Below are positions 26,431 to 33,570 of a stretch of 34,185 bases of DNA, piece by piece. A program made the translations under genes and the position numbers. Under the pieces are notes generated by a model. It ran no database searches, had not been told where the DNA came from, and saw nothing but the letters and a program-made list of their open reading frames with translations. Within the stretch, counting starts at the first letter, position 1. Each line of letters opens with the position of its first letter. Origin of the DNA: a bacterium (GTDB lineage: Bacteria; Planctomycetota; Planctomycetia; Isosphaerales; Isosphaeraceae); NCBI GenBank assembly GCA_016125085.1, contig WGMM01000058.1:1-34185 (forward strand). Reading direction: 5' to 3'.

Positions 26431-26477
26431 CTCTCACCCTGCCAAGGGGGAGTCCCGCGCAGCGGGGAGGGGGTCGA
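26431..26477. repeat. REP-like intergenic element with paired C-rich and G-rich tracts
   Basis: The stretch CTCTCACCCTGCCAAGGGGG, followed by AGTCCCGCGCAGCGGGGAGG and then GGGTCGAG, can fold into two adjacent G/C-rich stems. Similar 'ctc.ccctgccaagggggag' elements are common in intergenic regions of many GC-rich bacterial genomes, including planctomycetes. Only one copy is in this window, so its repeat nature is recognised from general knowledge and is not shown here. Confidence 0.55.
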
Positions 26478-26563
26478 GTCGAACGTGTGACTCACTCTCA
26501 CTGCGAAGCCACCACCCCGCGACATAGTCCTGCATTCGTTTCCAGCAGGGGAGCCACCACACC

Positions 26564-27682
26564 ATGCCCGACCTCCACCGCCGCTCCCTCCTCGCCTCCA
26601 CCAGCCTCGCATGGTTCCTCGGTCAGAACGGCCAGGCCGAAGCCGCCCCCGAACCCGCCGACATCCCGCCACCCACCGGCGCCGACCTCGGCTCGCTTTT
26701 CCCTGAACTCAGCAAACTCGCCGCAGACCGTACCTACGAACTGTCGTTCCCCGCAGACCGATACCGCAACGTCGACGAATTCCGCGCCGCCGGCCGGGCC
26801 AAAATCTTCGAGCTTCTCAACTACGCCCCGCCGAAAGTCGCCCCCGCGCCCGAAATCCTCGAACGGGTCGAATGCGACGGCTACACCCGCGAAAAGCTCA
26901 CCTTCGCCACTTCGCCCCACACCCGCGTGCCGGCCTATGTGCTCGTCCCCCACGGCCTGAAGGGCCCGGCCCCGGCCATCGTCGACCTCCATTCCCATGG
27001 CGGCATGTTCCTGTTCGGCAAAGAGAAAGTCATCGACCTGGGCACGAACCACCCGGCCATGACCAAATATCACGCCGAAAACTACGCCGGCCGCCCCACC
27101 GGCACCGAACTCGTCAAGCGTGGCTTCGTCGTCATCTCCATCGACGCCTTCGGGTTCGGCGAGCGCAGGGTCATCCTCGACGCCGACCGCGAAAATTCGG
27201 CCGACCGCAGCCGCCTTTCGATCGATGAAGTCGTCGCCCTCAATCGCAAATGCGCCGCCAAGGAATCGACCATCGCCAAATCGATGGCGTTCGCCGGGTT
27301 GACGTGGCCCGGCATCGTCTTTTGGGACGACATCCGCACGGTCGATTACCTCGTCACCCGGCCCGAGGTGGACGCCTCCCGCATCGGCTGCCTGGGCATC
27401 TCCATGGGCGGCTACCGGGCCATTTACCTGACGGCCCTGGACGACCGCATCCGTGCCGGCTGCGTGACCGGTTTCATGTCGACGGCCGCCCCGATGCTGA
27501 AGGCCCACATCGACACCCATTCCTGGATCCACTTCCTGCCCGGCCTGCACCGCCACCTGGACCTGCCCGACGTCGCCGCCCTGGCCATCCCCCGCGCCCT
27601 CCTGGTGCAGCAGTGCAGCCAAGACAAGCTCTTCCCTCTGGAAGGGATGCGAGAATCCGTCACGAAAATCGAAAAAGCCTAG
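26564..27682 (+). pseudogene. Exported alpha/beta hydrolase interrupted by an in-frame amber codon
   Basis: The open part encodes 372 residues of an alpha/beta hydrolase of the acetyl-xylan-esterase/dienelactone-hydrolase kind. It has a twin-arginine-like leader (HRRSLLASTSLAWFL), the strand APAIVDLHSHGGMF, nucleophile elbow GISMGGY with Ser280, and QQCSQDKLFP with the probable acid Asp354. The frame then meets TAG at 27680-27682. Reading on in the same frame gives 36 more residues to TAA at 27791-27793, including GRFYEAPHQFTRAMQEEAYSWLKAW, the expected family C-terminus with the catalytic His (position 391). The truncated product would therefore lack its catalytic His. The cause may be a point mutation (for example TGG or TAC to TAG), a sequencing error or readthrough. 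Everything before the stop is well conserved, so decay, if real, is recent. Confidence 0.85.
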
Positions 27683-27793
27683 GCCGCCGCCAACCAGGCC
27701 CCCAATTTCTCCGGCCGCTTCTACGAAGCCCCGCACCAGTTCACGCGGGCGATGCAGGAAGAGGCGTATTCGTGGTTGAAAGCGTGGGTATAA
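27683..27793 (+). pseudogene. C-terminal remainder of the alpha/beta hydrolase beyond the amber codon
   Basis: These 37 codons continue the hydrolase frame after TAG 27680-27682 and end in TAA. They encode the conserved end with a catalytic-type His in YEAPHQF and the amphipathic MQEEAYSWLKAW helix. No start codon or ribosome site could express this piece alone. It is listed to show that the whole ancestral gene ran 26564-27793. Confidence 0.75.
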
Positions 27794-27867
27794 TTTCCGC
27801 GCAAATTAAATCTCTTTCAGATCAACTCTCCCTCAGCCAATTGAGTGGTTTAATAGCTCAAAACCTC

Positions 27868-28023
27868 TCAAGTCTTTTTGGGCGGTGGCTTCTGCTGAGT
27901 GCTTGAAGAGGGCTTCTCGACTCGTGGTGTATAGCCACCACTTTTTTCCATACCCGAATCAGAGGGTTCAGGTTGGTAGCCTTTTTTGATGACCTCGGCT
28001 TTACTTCTATCACTCTCGCTCAC
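27868..28023 (-). CDS. 51-residue Lys/Pro/Ser-rich small protein next to the DUF6338-like gene
   Basis: This 52-codon frame runs from GTG at 28023 to TGA at 27868-27870. The start is only 11 bp after the DUF6338-like stop, and an excellent ribosome site (AAGGAGAG, five bases before the GTG) spans that junction, so translation is probably coupled. The product begins MSESDRSKAEVIKKGYQPEP and continues SDSGMEKSGGYTPRVEKP, ending in SSSTQQKPPPKKT. It is hydrophilic, rich in Lys, Pro and Ser, and has two similar modules (KKGYQPEP and SGGYTPRVEKP). It has no membrane segment and no known domain. It looks disordered, perhaps a partner or regulator of the membrane protein. A hairpin inside it (27924-27941) may also act on the other strand. 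The evidence for translation is the ribosome site and the spacing; the function is unknown. Confidence 0.6.
   Translation of the reverse strand: MSESDRSKAEVIKKGYQPEPSDSGMEKSGGYTPRVEKPSSSTQQKPPPKKT
27924..27947 (+). terminator. Hairpin plus T-tract after the alpha/beta hydrolase gene
   Basis: On the plus strand GTGGTG (27924-27929) pairs with CACCAC (27936-27941) around a 6-nt loop and is followed immediately by TTTTTT (27942-27947). This is a compact Rho-independent terminator for the plus-strand hydrolase. It lies inside the minus-strand 51-codon gene, where the same bases encode a KSGGYTPR stretch. Chance base pairing of Gly/Pro codons is possible. Confidence 0.55.
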
Positions 28024-28034
28024 GGCATCTCTCC

Positions 28035-28658
28035 TTACTCGACCACATCCTGCGCATCGAAAAACTCCATCTGCGCACCGAAGAACTCCATATATGATAT
28101 CTCAGACATACTCACGATCAAGCCTTTTGTTTCGCTTTTCATTTCTTTGAATCCGCCACTACGATTCTTACGCCAGACCTGTTCCAAATAGATCTGATAA
28201 TGAGCCGGATCTGTCGACGTAAACGAGTTTTCACCATAGTAGCCATACAGAACTTCTTTGCTTTTTAACACGATCTTCACCCAAAAACATTGGGAGTTGA
28301 AGAAAACAAAGTCCCAAGAACGGTGCAATGGGTGCGGAAGATATTTTCGTGCGAACCGTGTCGTCCTAAACCAATACAAAAGAATCGCCGAGAAAAGGGG
28401 CACCACAAATATCACTGAGAAATAAAATATAAAGTATAGAAAGCCAGGCATGCATTCTTTTAGATAATATTCAATGACATAAATCGGAAATGCGCAGAAA
28501 GCAAGATTAAGGCATGAATAAGTCACAATGTCTATTAGTTGCTTTGATGAATCCCGATAGTATCCGGATGTATTAATATCATAGAGTTTTAGGCTAATGA
28601 ATCCCGGCACTGCCAAGAGAGTGAAGAGAAATATTTTATCCAAACTCCAGATATCCAT
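28035..28658 (-). CDS. DUF6338-like membrane protein (AT-rich)
   Basis: This ~207-residue protein has three predicted membrane segments (about 8-24, 41-62 and 71-96), the first with AVPGFISLKLYD. A soluble C-terminal domain carries RSWDFVFFNSQCFWVKIVLK, VLYGYYGENSFTS, IYLEQVW and a late KGLIVSMSEISYMEFF. This layout fits the DUF6338 family as I remember it; the function is unknown. ATG at 28658 is chosen because GGAAGG lies a few bases upstream and the membrane helix follows at once; an upstream ATG at 28706 is possible. Base composition is clearly more AT-rich than its neighbours, suggesting horizontal transfer. The last residues contain a tandem duplication (MEFFGAQ then MEFFDAQ). It lies 54 bp after the restriction-modification gene and 11 bp before the small protein gene, all on one strand. 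Confidence 0.75.
   Translation of the reverse strand: MDIWSLDKIFLFTLLAVPGFISLKLYDINTSGYYRDSSKQLIDIVTYSCLNLAFCAFPIYVIEYYLKECMPGFLYFIFYFSVIFVVPLFSAILLYWFRTTRFARKYLPHPLHRSWDFVFFNSQCFWVKIVLKSKEVLYGYYGENSFTSTDPAHYQIYLEQVWRKNRSGGFKEMKSETKGLIVSMSEISYMEFFGAQMEFFDAQDVVE
28050..28091. repeat. 21-bp tandem duplication at the end of the DUF6338-like gene
   Basis: Two adjacent 21-bp units (28050-28070 and 28071-28091) match at 19 of 21 positions. The reading frame is kept, giving MEFFGAQ and MEFFDAQ in the encoded protein, so the C-terminus has grown by seven residues. The two mismatches show the duplication is not brand new. Confidence 0.85.
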
Positions 28659-28712
28659 TGCTGCCCTTCCAATCCTCATGAATTCACTTTTGGGGTTCAC
28701 TTGCAAAAGAGA

Positions 28713-29351
28713 TCAATTCGAGTCCACTCGAATACAATCATCCGTCACCAATTTCGCCGGGTCAGGGTACGATTCGGGCAATCCCGGGCCTTGGATCGGT
28801 TCGCCTTGGGATTCCTTTTCCGCCAGTTCGAGGTTGAGCTTCAGCAGGAATTCGAGGATGTCGTCTTTCGGCTTCATGCCGTAGGCTTCGCGGACGGCTT
28901 TGTCGAGTGTTTCGTGGGCCGTTCTCAAGGGGTTCGTGCCGGGCGTTTCGAGCGTGCGGTAGAGCTCTCGGAGCGACCAGCCGTGTTTCGTCATGATCTC
29001 GCGGCGTAACGCACGGAGTGCCACTGCGGCGGCGGCGAGCACTTCGATTTGCTTGTTCGTCGGCGATTGTGGCCAAGGAAACGTGTCAAAAACGGTGTCT
29101 GACGTGTAGCGGTAATCCCCTTTGAGCGTCGAACATCTCGCCATGAACCACTCGAAATGCATGTTCGACTGAAGGATGCCGTAGCTGAAGTCGTCCGGCA
29201 TCGGAAAGACGATCAATGCCGCATTCGGCCGTATCTCACTTGATATGAATTCAAAAATCGGCCGTTTCGTCACTTGCCCACAAACGATATACCGTGGCGG
29301 GCCTCGATTTTCCCGATCAATTCGGAACGGCCGTAACTGAGTTGCCACCAC
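28713..29351 (-). pseudogene. C-terminal part of a single-chain restriction-modification enzyme, out of frame with its N-terminal part
   Basis: This frame encodes the end of the enzyme whose first part is read from 31657. From about 29306 to 28713 the product PPRYIVCGQVTKRPIFEFISSEIRPNAALIVFPM... continues the family sequence. It includes DDFSYGILQSNMHFEWFMARCSTLKGDYRYTSDTVFDTFPWP, the typical target-recognition region of Type IIG/IIL-like enzymes, and ends in the helical LYRTLETPG...LDKAVREAYG tail. The first ~15 residues of the open frame (before about 29306) are out-of-frame sequence shared with the upstream part. No credible start is present, so it would be expressed only if the frameshift is bypassed or is a sequencing error. 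Confidence 0.85.
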
Positions 29352-31657
29352 CGCTTCAAAAAGTTCTCGTGGTGTCGGTTGCCACGCTTTCCCTCCGTGG
29401 TTTCGAGAACAGAATTCCTTGCTTCTTCATCTCTTGCAGCTTGTTCACGGTCCGGGAGAACGGTGGCTTTCAATCGTTCAAATACCGCTGCGAATTTGCT
29501 GGCTTCGAAGACGTCCGTTTGCCGCATATCGATGACATAGCGTTCGATGATTTTCCCTTTGTTCGAAAGCATCTCGTCAGCCGTCAGGTAGGGAAACAGG
29601 ACTCGCGCGCAATTCGGTTCCTTTTTGAGTGTTTCTTTCGCCTCCGACTCAGCCAGCAAAAATCCCTCGTGCCCGTGCGTCTGACCCTGATAACACTTTT
29701 CGGAATTGATATTCGCAGCAAGTCGCTCTGCGCGGGAGACATCGAACCCAAACGACAGGGACGAATTGATCGTATCGGGTTCGTCAGAAATCCATGGGCT
29801 TTCGAGTTTGTCGCCTTTCTGGGTCGTCAGGTGTTTTTTCCCTTGGGATAATCCTTTAATCCAATTTACGATCGAAACATAGACGACCGCATCGCCCGAC
29901 CAGACCTGAGACGAAACCGCATCCGTGATCGTTCCGCCGTTTTTGACGATGAAATCCAGACTGCCTTCCCGCGAATAGTTCTGACGAATCGTGTTCGTTC
30001 CGACCAGCCCGGCGCGCGTGTTCGGCTTCATGACCTGATGGGCTTTGTGAAACCAGTACACGCAAAAATCGGCCCGCCCCGGCACCTTCGGGTAAGCGGC
30101 CCGGATCCGCTGAAGGTAGGCTGGCCCCATCTCCTTTTGCGCCTTGTTTTTCGACTGAAACGGCGGATTTCCGATGATCGCGTCGGCCTCGGGCCAGTCC
30201 GTGAACAGGGCGTCGGCGCACTGGATGTTCTCGTCAAGATTGTCCAGCGGCAGGGCCGGGTCGAACTCCAGACCTTCCTGATCGGAATAGGTCGTCCGGA
30301 ACCAGTCCCGGGTTTCGTTCAGGGCCAATTGCCGCCCGATCATGAGCGTCACCTTCGCCAGTTCCACAGCGAGGGGCACGAGATCCAGCCCATGGAACTG
30401 CCTGGGGCTCACGTTCGTCCTCATACCGAAACTCTTCTGAGAATCGGCCCCGAACTTTTCGTGCACCCGCCCGATGATCTCCATCTCCAGCCGGACCATC
30501 TCCCGAAACGCCACATAAAGAAAATTGCCCGAACCACAAGCCGGGTCGAGCACGCGGAAGGCAAGCAGCTCGCTACGCAGCTTACGCAATTCCGCCAGCG
30601 TACTGGCACCCGCGATACGCTCACGCCACGGGGCAACGATCGTCGGGCCGACGACCTTTTGAATGTCGGCCTCGCTCGTGTAATGGGCGCCGAAGGCATG
30701 CCGTTCGGCCTTGCCCATCGAAGACTGAAACAGCGTGCCGAAGATCGAGGGCTTGACCTTCGACCAGTCCTCACGGGCGGCTTCCTGAAGCAGGAACAAT
30801 TCGCCCTGAGTCAACTCGATCGGGTCGACCTCGGCGAACAGCCCGCCATTGAAGTATCGAACGTTCGCGAACCGCCCGCCCCGTGCCGGAGATTGCGTGT
30901 TCATCTGCCGGAACAGACCGCCAAGAAGATCGTAAGAGCTTTGACCGGCAAGACAATCGTTGAGAAGCTCGGAAAACAGCCCCTTGGGCAAGAGCCCGGC
31001 ATCTTCCGAAAACATCGCGATGACGCACTGAAGCACGAACCGCTGAATCGGCACCCGGACGAGCGATTCGGCCGTCGCCTTGTCATGCGCCCGGGACAGT
31101 TCGCGAGACTCCCGTTCGATAAGCTGATTGAAAACCCGCGAAACCTTGTCGGCCGCGCTTTGAGTGACGGCGACGAGGTCATTCCGGAAGTTCGGTGTCT
31201 TCGGATTCGGCAGCAGAAAGTTCAGGGCATCGTAACGGTTGGGCAGGTCCGCGAGGGCGACCCTGTCCATCGGCTCGTCAAGCTGTTTGTTGAAGTCGTA
31301 AATCCAGAATTCGTCGAAGTTACAGAGAATGACGTACTGCGGCCGATGAGGGACGATCCGGGTCCAGTAATGAAATGCCTGCGAATAATGCCGCTGGAGC
31401 TTTTCGCCCCGTTTCTTCATTTCGATCAGCAGCTTGCCGGGCCAGAGACAATCGACGAACCTGGTACGCCGATCTTCATTTTTCACGCGATGTTCGAGCG
31501 TGGCCCCGGCTTCGTGAAACCCAGCATGCCCGAACGCCTGAAACAGTCGGTCGCAAAAGACCTGGGCCTCGCCCTTTTCGTCACCTTTGAGCGACTTCGC
31601 ATAATCGATAAAGCCCGCCAGCGTTGCCTGAATCGGGTTTTCGCGATGGTCCGCCAC
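29270..31657 (-). CDS. Type IIL/IIG-like restriction-modification enzyme, nuclease and methyltransferase part (frameshifted)
   Basis: This part of 795 residues carries a nuclease-like N-terminus (GDEKGEAQVFCDRLFQAFGH; then Asp69 in RFVDCLW and Glu79-x-Lys81 in LLIEMKKRG, a PD-(D/E)XK pattern). A helical region follows, then an N6-adenine methyltransferase with SAM motif LDPACGSGNFLYVAF (370-384) and catalytic NPPF (497-500). The protein is predicted to methylate and cut foreign DNA from one chain. Near 29296-29306 the frame runs off (EARHGISFVGK, stop), whereas the -1 frame continues the expected sequence into 28713. One extra base in the GAGGCCCGCC tract would restore a ~980-residue enzyme. 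GTG at 31657 is preferred over TTG at 31711 because similarity starts there and GAGG lies about ten bases upstream. An antisense 555-codon open frame is a shadow. Confidence 0.85.
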   Translation of the reverse strand: MADHRENPIQATLAGFIDYAKSLKGDEKGEAQVFCDRLFQAFGHAGFHEAGATLEHRVKNEDRRTRFVDCLWPGKLLIEMKKRGEKLQRHYSQAFHYWTRIVPHRPQYVILCNFDEFWIYDFNKQLDEPMDRVALADLPNRYDALNFLLPNPKTPNFRNDLVAVTQSAADKVSRVFNQLIERESRELSRAHDKATAESLVRVPIQRFVLQCVIAMFSEDAGLLPKGLFSELLNDCLAGQSSYDLLGGLFRQMNTQSPARGGRFANVRYFNGGLFAEVDPIELTQGELFLLQEAAREDWSKVKPSIFGTLFQSSMGKAERHAFGAHYTSEADIQKVVGPTIVAPWRERIAGASTLAELRKLRSELLAFRVLDPACGSGNFLYVAFREMVRLEMEIIGRVHEKFGADSQKSFGMRTNVSPRQFHGLDLVPLAVELAKVTLMIGRQLALNETRDWFRTTYSDQEGLEFDPALPLDNLDENIQCADALFTDWPEADAIIGNPPFQSKNKAQKEMGPAYLQRIRAAYPKVPGRADFCVYWFHKAHQVMKPNTRAGLVGTNTIRQNYSREGSLDFIVKNGGTITDAVSSQVWSGDAVVYVSIVNWIKGLSQGKKHLTTQKGDKLESPWISDEPDTINSSLSFGFDVSRAERLAANINSEKCYQGQTHGHEGFLLAESEAKETLKKEPNCARVLFPYLTADEMLSNKGKIIERYVIDMRQTDVFEASKFAAVFERLKATVLPDREQAARDEEARNSVLETTEGKRGNRHHENFLKRWWQLSYGRSELIGKIEARHGISFVGK

Positions 31658-31952
31658 GGGGAAGCCCCTCAATTTCCGAAACGTTACCGAATGACCGACG
31701 AATGAACGCAATTCTACCGCCAGGTGTCGTCATGTCCACCAACATTCCGGCCGATTTTCCGAAAAAGTTCAACATTCGGATTCTCTGAATCAGCGACCGC
31801 CCCCGGATATGTTTTGCCCAATCGCCTGACACCGGATCGATGATGACTTCGATCATATCTTGGGAATCGATGTGAACGTTTCACGAATCGACGAACGGTC
31901 AATGTGCATTCACTTTACGCATCCGGCAGACCTCAGCGATCCGAACGATTCC

Positions 31953-31976
31953 ATCGCTTGGGCAAAGCCAAGCGAT
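31953..31976. repeat. Perfect 9-bp hairpin ATCGCTTGG...CCAAGCGAT
   Basis: Arms at 31953-31961 and 31968-31976 are exact inverted repeats around a 6-nt loop. No T-tract follows on either strand, so it is more likely a binding site or structural element than a simple terminator. It lies about 300 bp upstream of the restriction-modification start. Confidence 0.55.
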
Positions 31977-32178
31977 TGACGAGAAGATCCCAATTCCGTT
32001 CACCAATCCGAAAAGTCGGATATTGACGCATGCATACCTCGATGCGAGACATCGTATTTCTTCGTGATCCGCTAATTTTCGATGCGGTCGACTCAAGACC
32101 CGAAACCGGGCAAAACCGTTCAAGCACAGGAATCCGAATTCTCCCGCAATCGACTTCCATAAAATGCTTTACATCCCA

Positions 32179-32193
32179 ATTACGAAACGGATT
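32179..32193. repeat. Diverged first copy of the intergenic direct repeat (ATTACGAAACGGATT core)
   Basis: The 15-bp core ATTACGAAACGGATT occurs here and again inside the two exact 30-bp repeats at 32291-32320 and 32440-32469. The bases to its left (ATGCTTTACATCCCA) are a diverged version of the same unit. Confidence 0.75.
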
Positions 32194-32290
32194 TGGATTC
32201 AGGGTTCCGTTCAGCGGACACCTTTCTGCCGACCACTTCCCGAACCATTGCCCGGCACCCCAGACCCACCACAATCCTCTGCAATGCAGG

Positions 32291-32320
32291 ATGTTACGCG
32301 CCGATTACGAAACGGATTCG
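32291..32320. repeat. 30-bp direct repeat, copy A
   Basis: This 30-bp unit starts ATGTTACGCGCCGATTACGA and ends AACGGATTCG. It is identical to 32440-32469. The two copies flank the REP-like hairpin pair. Confidence 0.9.
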
Positions 32321-32330
32321 ACACACGCAG

Positions 32331-32348
32331 GGCGGGCTTCAGCCCGCC
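32331..32348. repeat. REP-like hairpin, left copy
   Basis: GGCGGGCTTCAGCCCGCC folds into an 8-bp stem with a 2-base apex. It is the exact reverse complement of the element at 32402-32419. Such 'gggcgggcttcagcccgcc' elements are common, many-copy intergenic repeats in planctomycetes and other bacteria. Confidence 0.85.
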
Positions 32349-32401
32349 AGCACGGATGTCATGGAAGACTTCGATTCGAGCGATACCGCAACCGCGAAAA
32401 T

Positions 32402-32419
32402 GGCGGGCTGAAGCCCGCC
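32402..32419. repeat. REP-like hairpin, right (inverted) copy
   Basis: GGCGGGCTGAAGCCCGCC is the inverted partner of 32331-32348, 53 bp away. Together they form a REPIN-like unit that could fold into one long hairpin or two small ones. Confidence 0.85.
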
Positions 32420-32439
32420 CTACGCGATTGGTGTGCAAC

Positions 32440-32469
32440 ATGTTACGCGCCGATTACGAAACGGATTCG
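32440..32469. repeat. 30-bp direct repeat, copy B
   Basis: Identical over 30 bp to 32291-32320. It ends 6 bp before the stop codon of the HAD hydrolase gene, so the repeat unit borders the coding region directly. Confidence 0.9.
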
Positions 32470-32474
32470 GGCGG

Positions 32475-33374
32475 TCAGGCTTCGTCGGTTTTCCAGTGCG
32501 GGTGTTCGGGCAGGAGGGCTTCGAATTCGGCGATCCGTTCGGCCATGTAGGCACCGGCGTAGGTGCCGGCGAAGAATCGGGGCAGGGCTTCCTTGAAGAG
32601 CCGTTCCCAGCTCGCGTCTTCCTGGCCGGGGTCGATCGGGTAGAACAGCACGCCCGCGCCTTCGGCCGCCTTGCGGTCGCCGGGGGCGTCGCCAATCATC
32701 AGAACATGGTCCCGGGTATAGCGTTCAGGGCCGGCGGCAAGGTTCAGGTGCTCTTTCTTCGTGCCCTGTTCCTGACCGGCGATGACGTCCACGAGGCCGT
32801 CGATGCCGTGCTCTTTCCACTCCTTTTCGAGCGCCGCCAGGGGCGTGGCCGAAACGACCATGACGTCGGCCTTGCCCTGGAGGAACTCCAGGCACTCGCG
32901 GACGAACGGGAAGGGGGGCACGTCGTGCACGATCTCGTCGACCGACCGGTTGACCGCAAGGCTCCACTCGTAAAGGTTTTTCAGCTCGGGGTCGCCCGTT
33001 TCTTCGACGAGTTTCTTGAGCGTCGGGTTGGCCAGCTTGGTTTCGCGTTCGAGCCAGGCGCGGGTAGCCGTAAGGGACGGCGGCTCGAAGCCCCGGAGCT
33101 TCACTTCGGGCCGGTGGGCGAGCAGGTCGATGGTTTTGACCAGCCCCGGAAAGCGGTTCTGGCCCCGGCCCTTGGAGTAAAGATTGACGAATTCCCAGGT
33201 TTCCCGCGCGTATTTGGCGATCCCGGCCAGATGATAATACTGGACGAACCGGGGGATGAAGCAATCCTTGTGCTTGACTTCCATGGAGTCGAACACGCAG
33301 CCGTCGGAGTCGATGCCGACGAAAAACTCATGCTTCGGGGCGAAGTCGCGGAGAATCTGCTGTGGGTCGGACAT
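32475..33374 (-). CDS. HAD-superfamily hydrolase
   Basis: This 299-residue protein has the haloacid-dehalogenase phosphatase fold. Motif I is FVGIDSDGCVFDSM (nucleophile Asp and acid/base Asp), motif II is VMVVSATP, a lysine lies in the following EQGTKKEHL segment, and motif IV is VLMIGDAPGDRKAAEGAG. The large insert between motifs I and II (residues ~30-165, with YSKGRGQNRFPGLVKTIDLL) forms a helical cap that should set substrate choice. The substrate is unknown; a small phosphorylated metabolite is likely. The frame is open upstream to 33500, but ATG at 33374 (MSDPQQILRDF) is chosen because the domain starts there. The gene stands alone; its stop abuts the intergenic repeat block. Confidence 0.88.
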   Translation of the reverse strand: MSDPQQILRDFAPKHEFFVGIDSDGCVFDSMEVKHKDCFIPRFVQYYHLAGIAKYARETWEFVNLYSKGRGQNRFPGLVKTIDLLAHRPEVKLRGFEPPSLTATRAWLERETKLANPTLKKLVEETGDPELKNLYEWSLAVNRSVDEIVHDVPPFPFVRECLEFLQGKADVMVVSATPLAALEKEWKEHGIDGLVDVIAGQEQGTKKEHLNLAAGPERYTRDHVLMIGDAPGDRKAAEGAGVLFYPIDPGQEDASWERLFKEALPRFFAGTYAGAYMAERIAEFEALLPEHPHWKTDEA

Positions 33375-33570
33375 GTTCGGGCTTCTGTGTTCGGTTGTGC
33401 TTCGTTCAGGGAGCCGCCGGCAAACTGCCGCAGGGCAGTCAAGCGGCGGTGTGCCCCGTGGCCAGCTTCGCCGGAAAGTTGGCCAGCTTTTGACTGGCAC
33501 GTATCATACATTCAAATGCAGGCCGAGTTCGAGACTCGACCCCGTTTCGCCAGCGAAAGCGTGAACCGGC

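Larger units (their letters stand above)
31658..32474. other. Long non-coding gap with repeats upstream of the restriction-modification gene
   Basis: About 815 bp contain no supportable gene. The left part should hold the promoter of the minus-strand restriction-modification gene. It also contains a hairpin at 31953-31976 and, at its right end, a repeat block made of three copies of a conserved motif and two inverted REP-like hairpins, each listed separately. Short open frames in the block are by-products of the repeats (they translate to recurrent NPFRNRRVT on the minus strand). Confidence 0.7.

Noticed and set aside
26498..27736. 412-codon minus-strand open frame across the alpha/beta hydrolase
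   Set aside because: Its Gly/Val/Asp-rich product is the complement of hydrolase codons; the plus strand has the catalytic motifs even past the amber codon.
30038..31705. 555-codon open frame antisense to the restriction-modification gene
   Set aside because: Shadow frame; the opposite strand has clear nuclease and methyltransferase motifs.
31714..31902. 62-codon minus-strand frame upstream of the restriction-modification gene, considered as a controller protein
   Set aside because: No helix-turn-helix pattern, high Arg/His content, no start site.
32179..32469. Repeated unit considered as a CRISPR array
   Set aside because: Only three copies, one diverged, with unequal spacing (about 110-120 bp) and hairpins in one interval; no cas genes.
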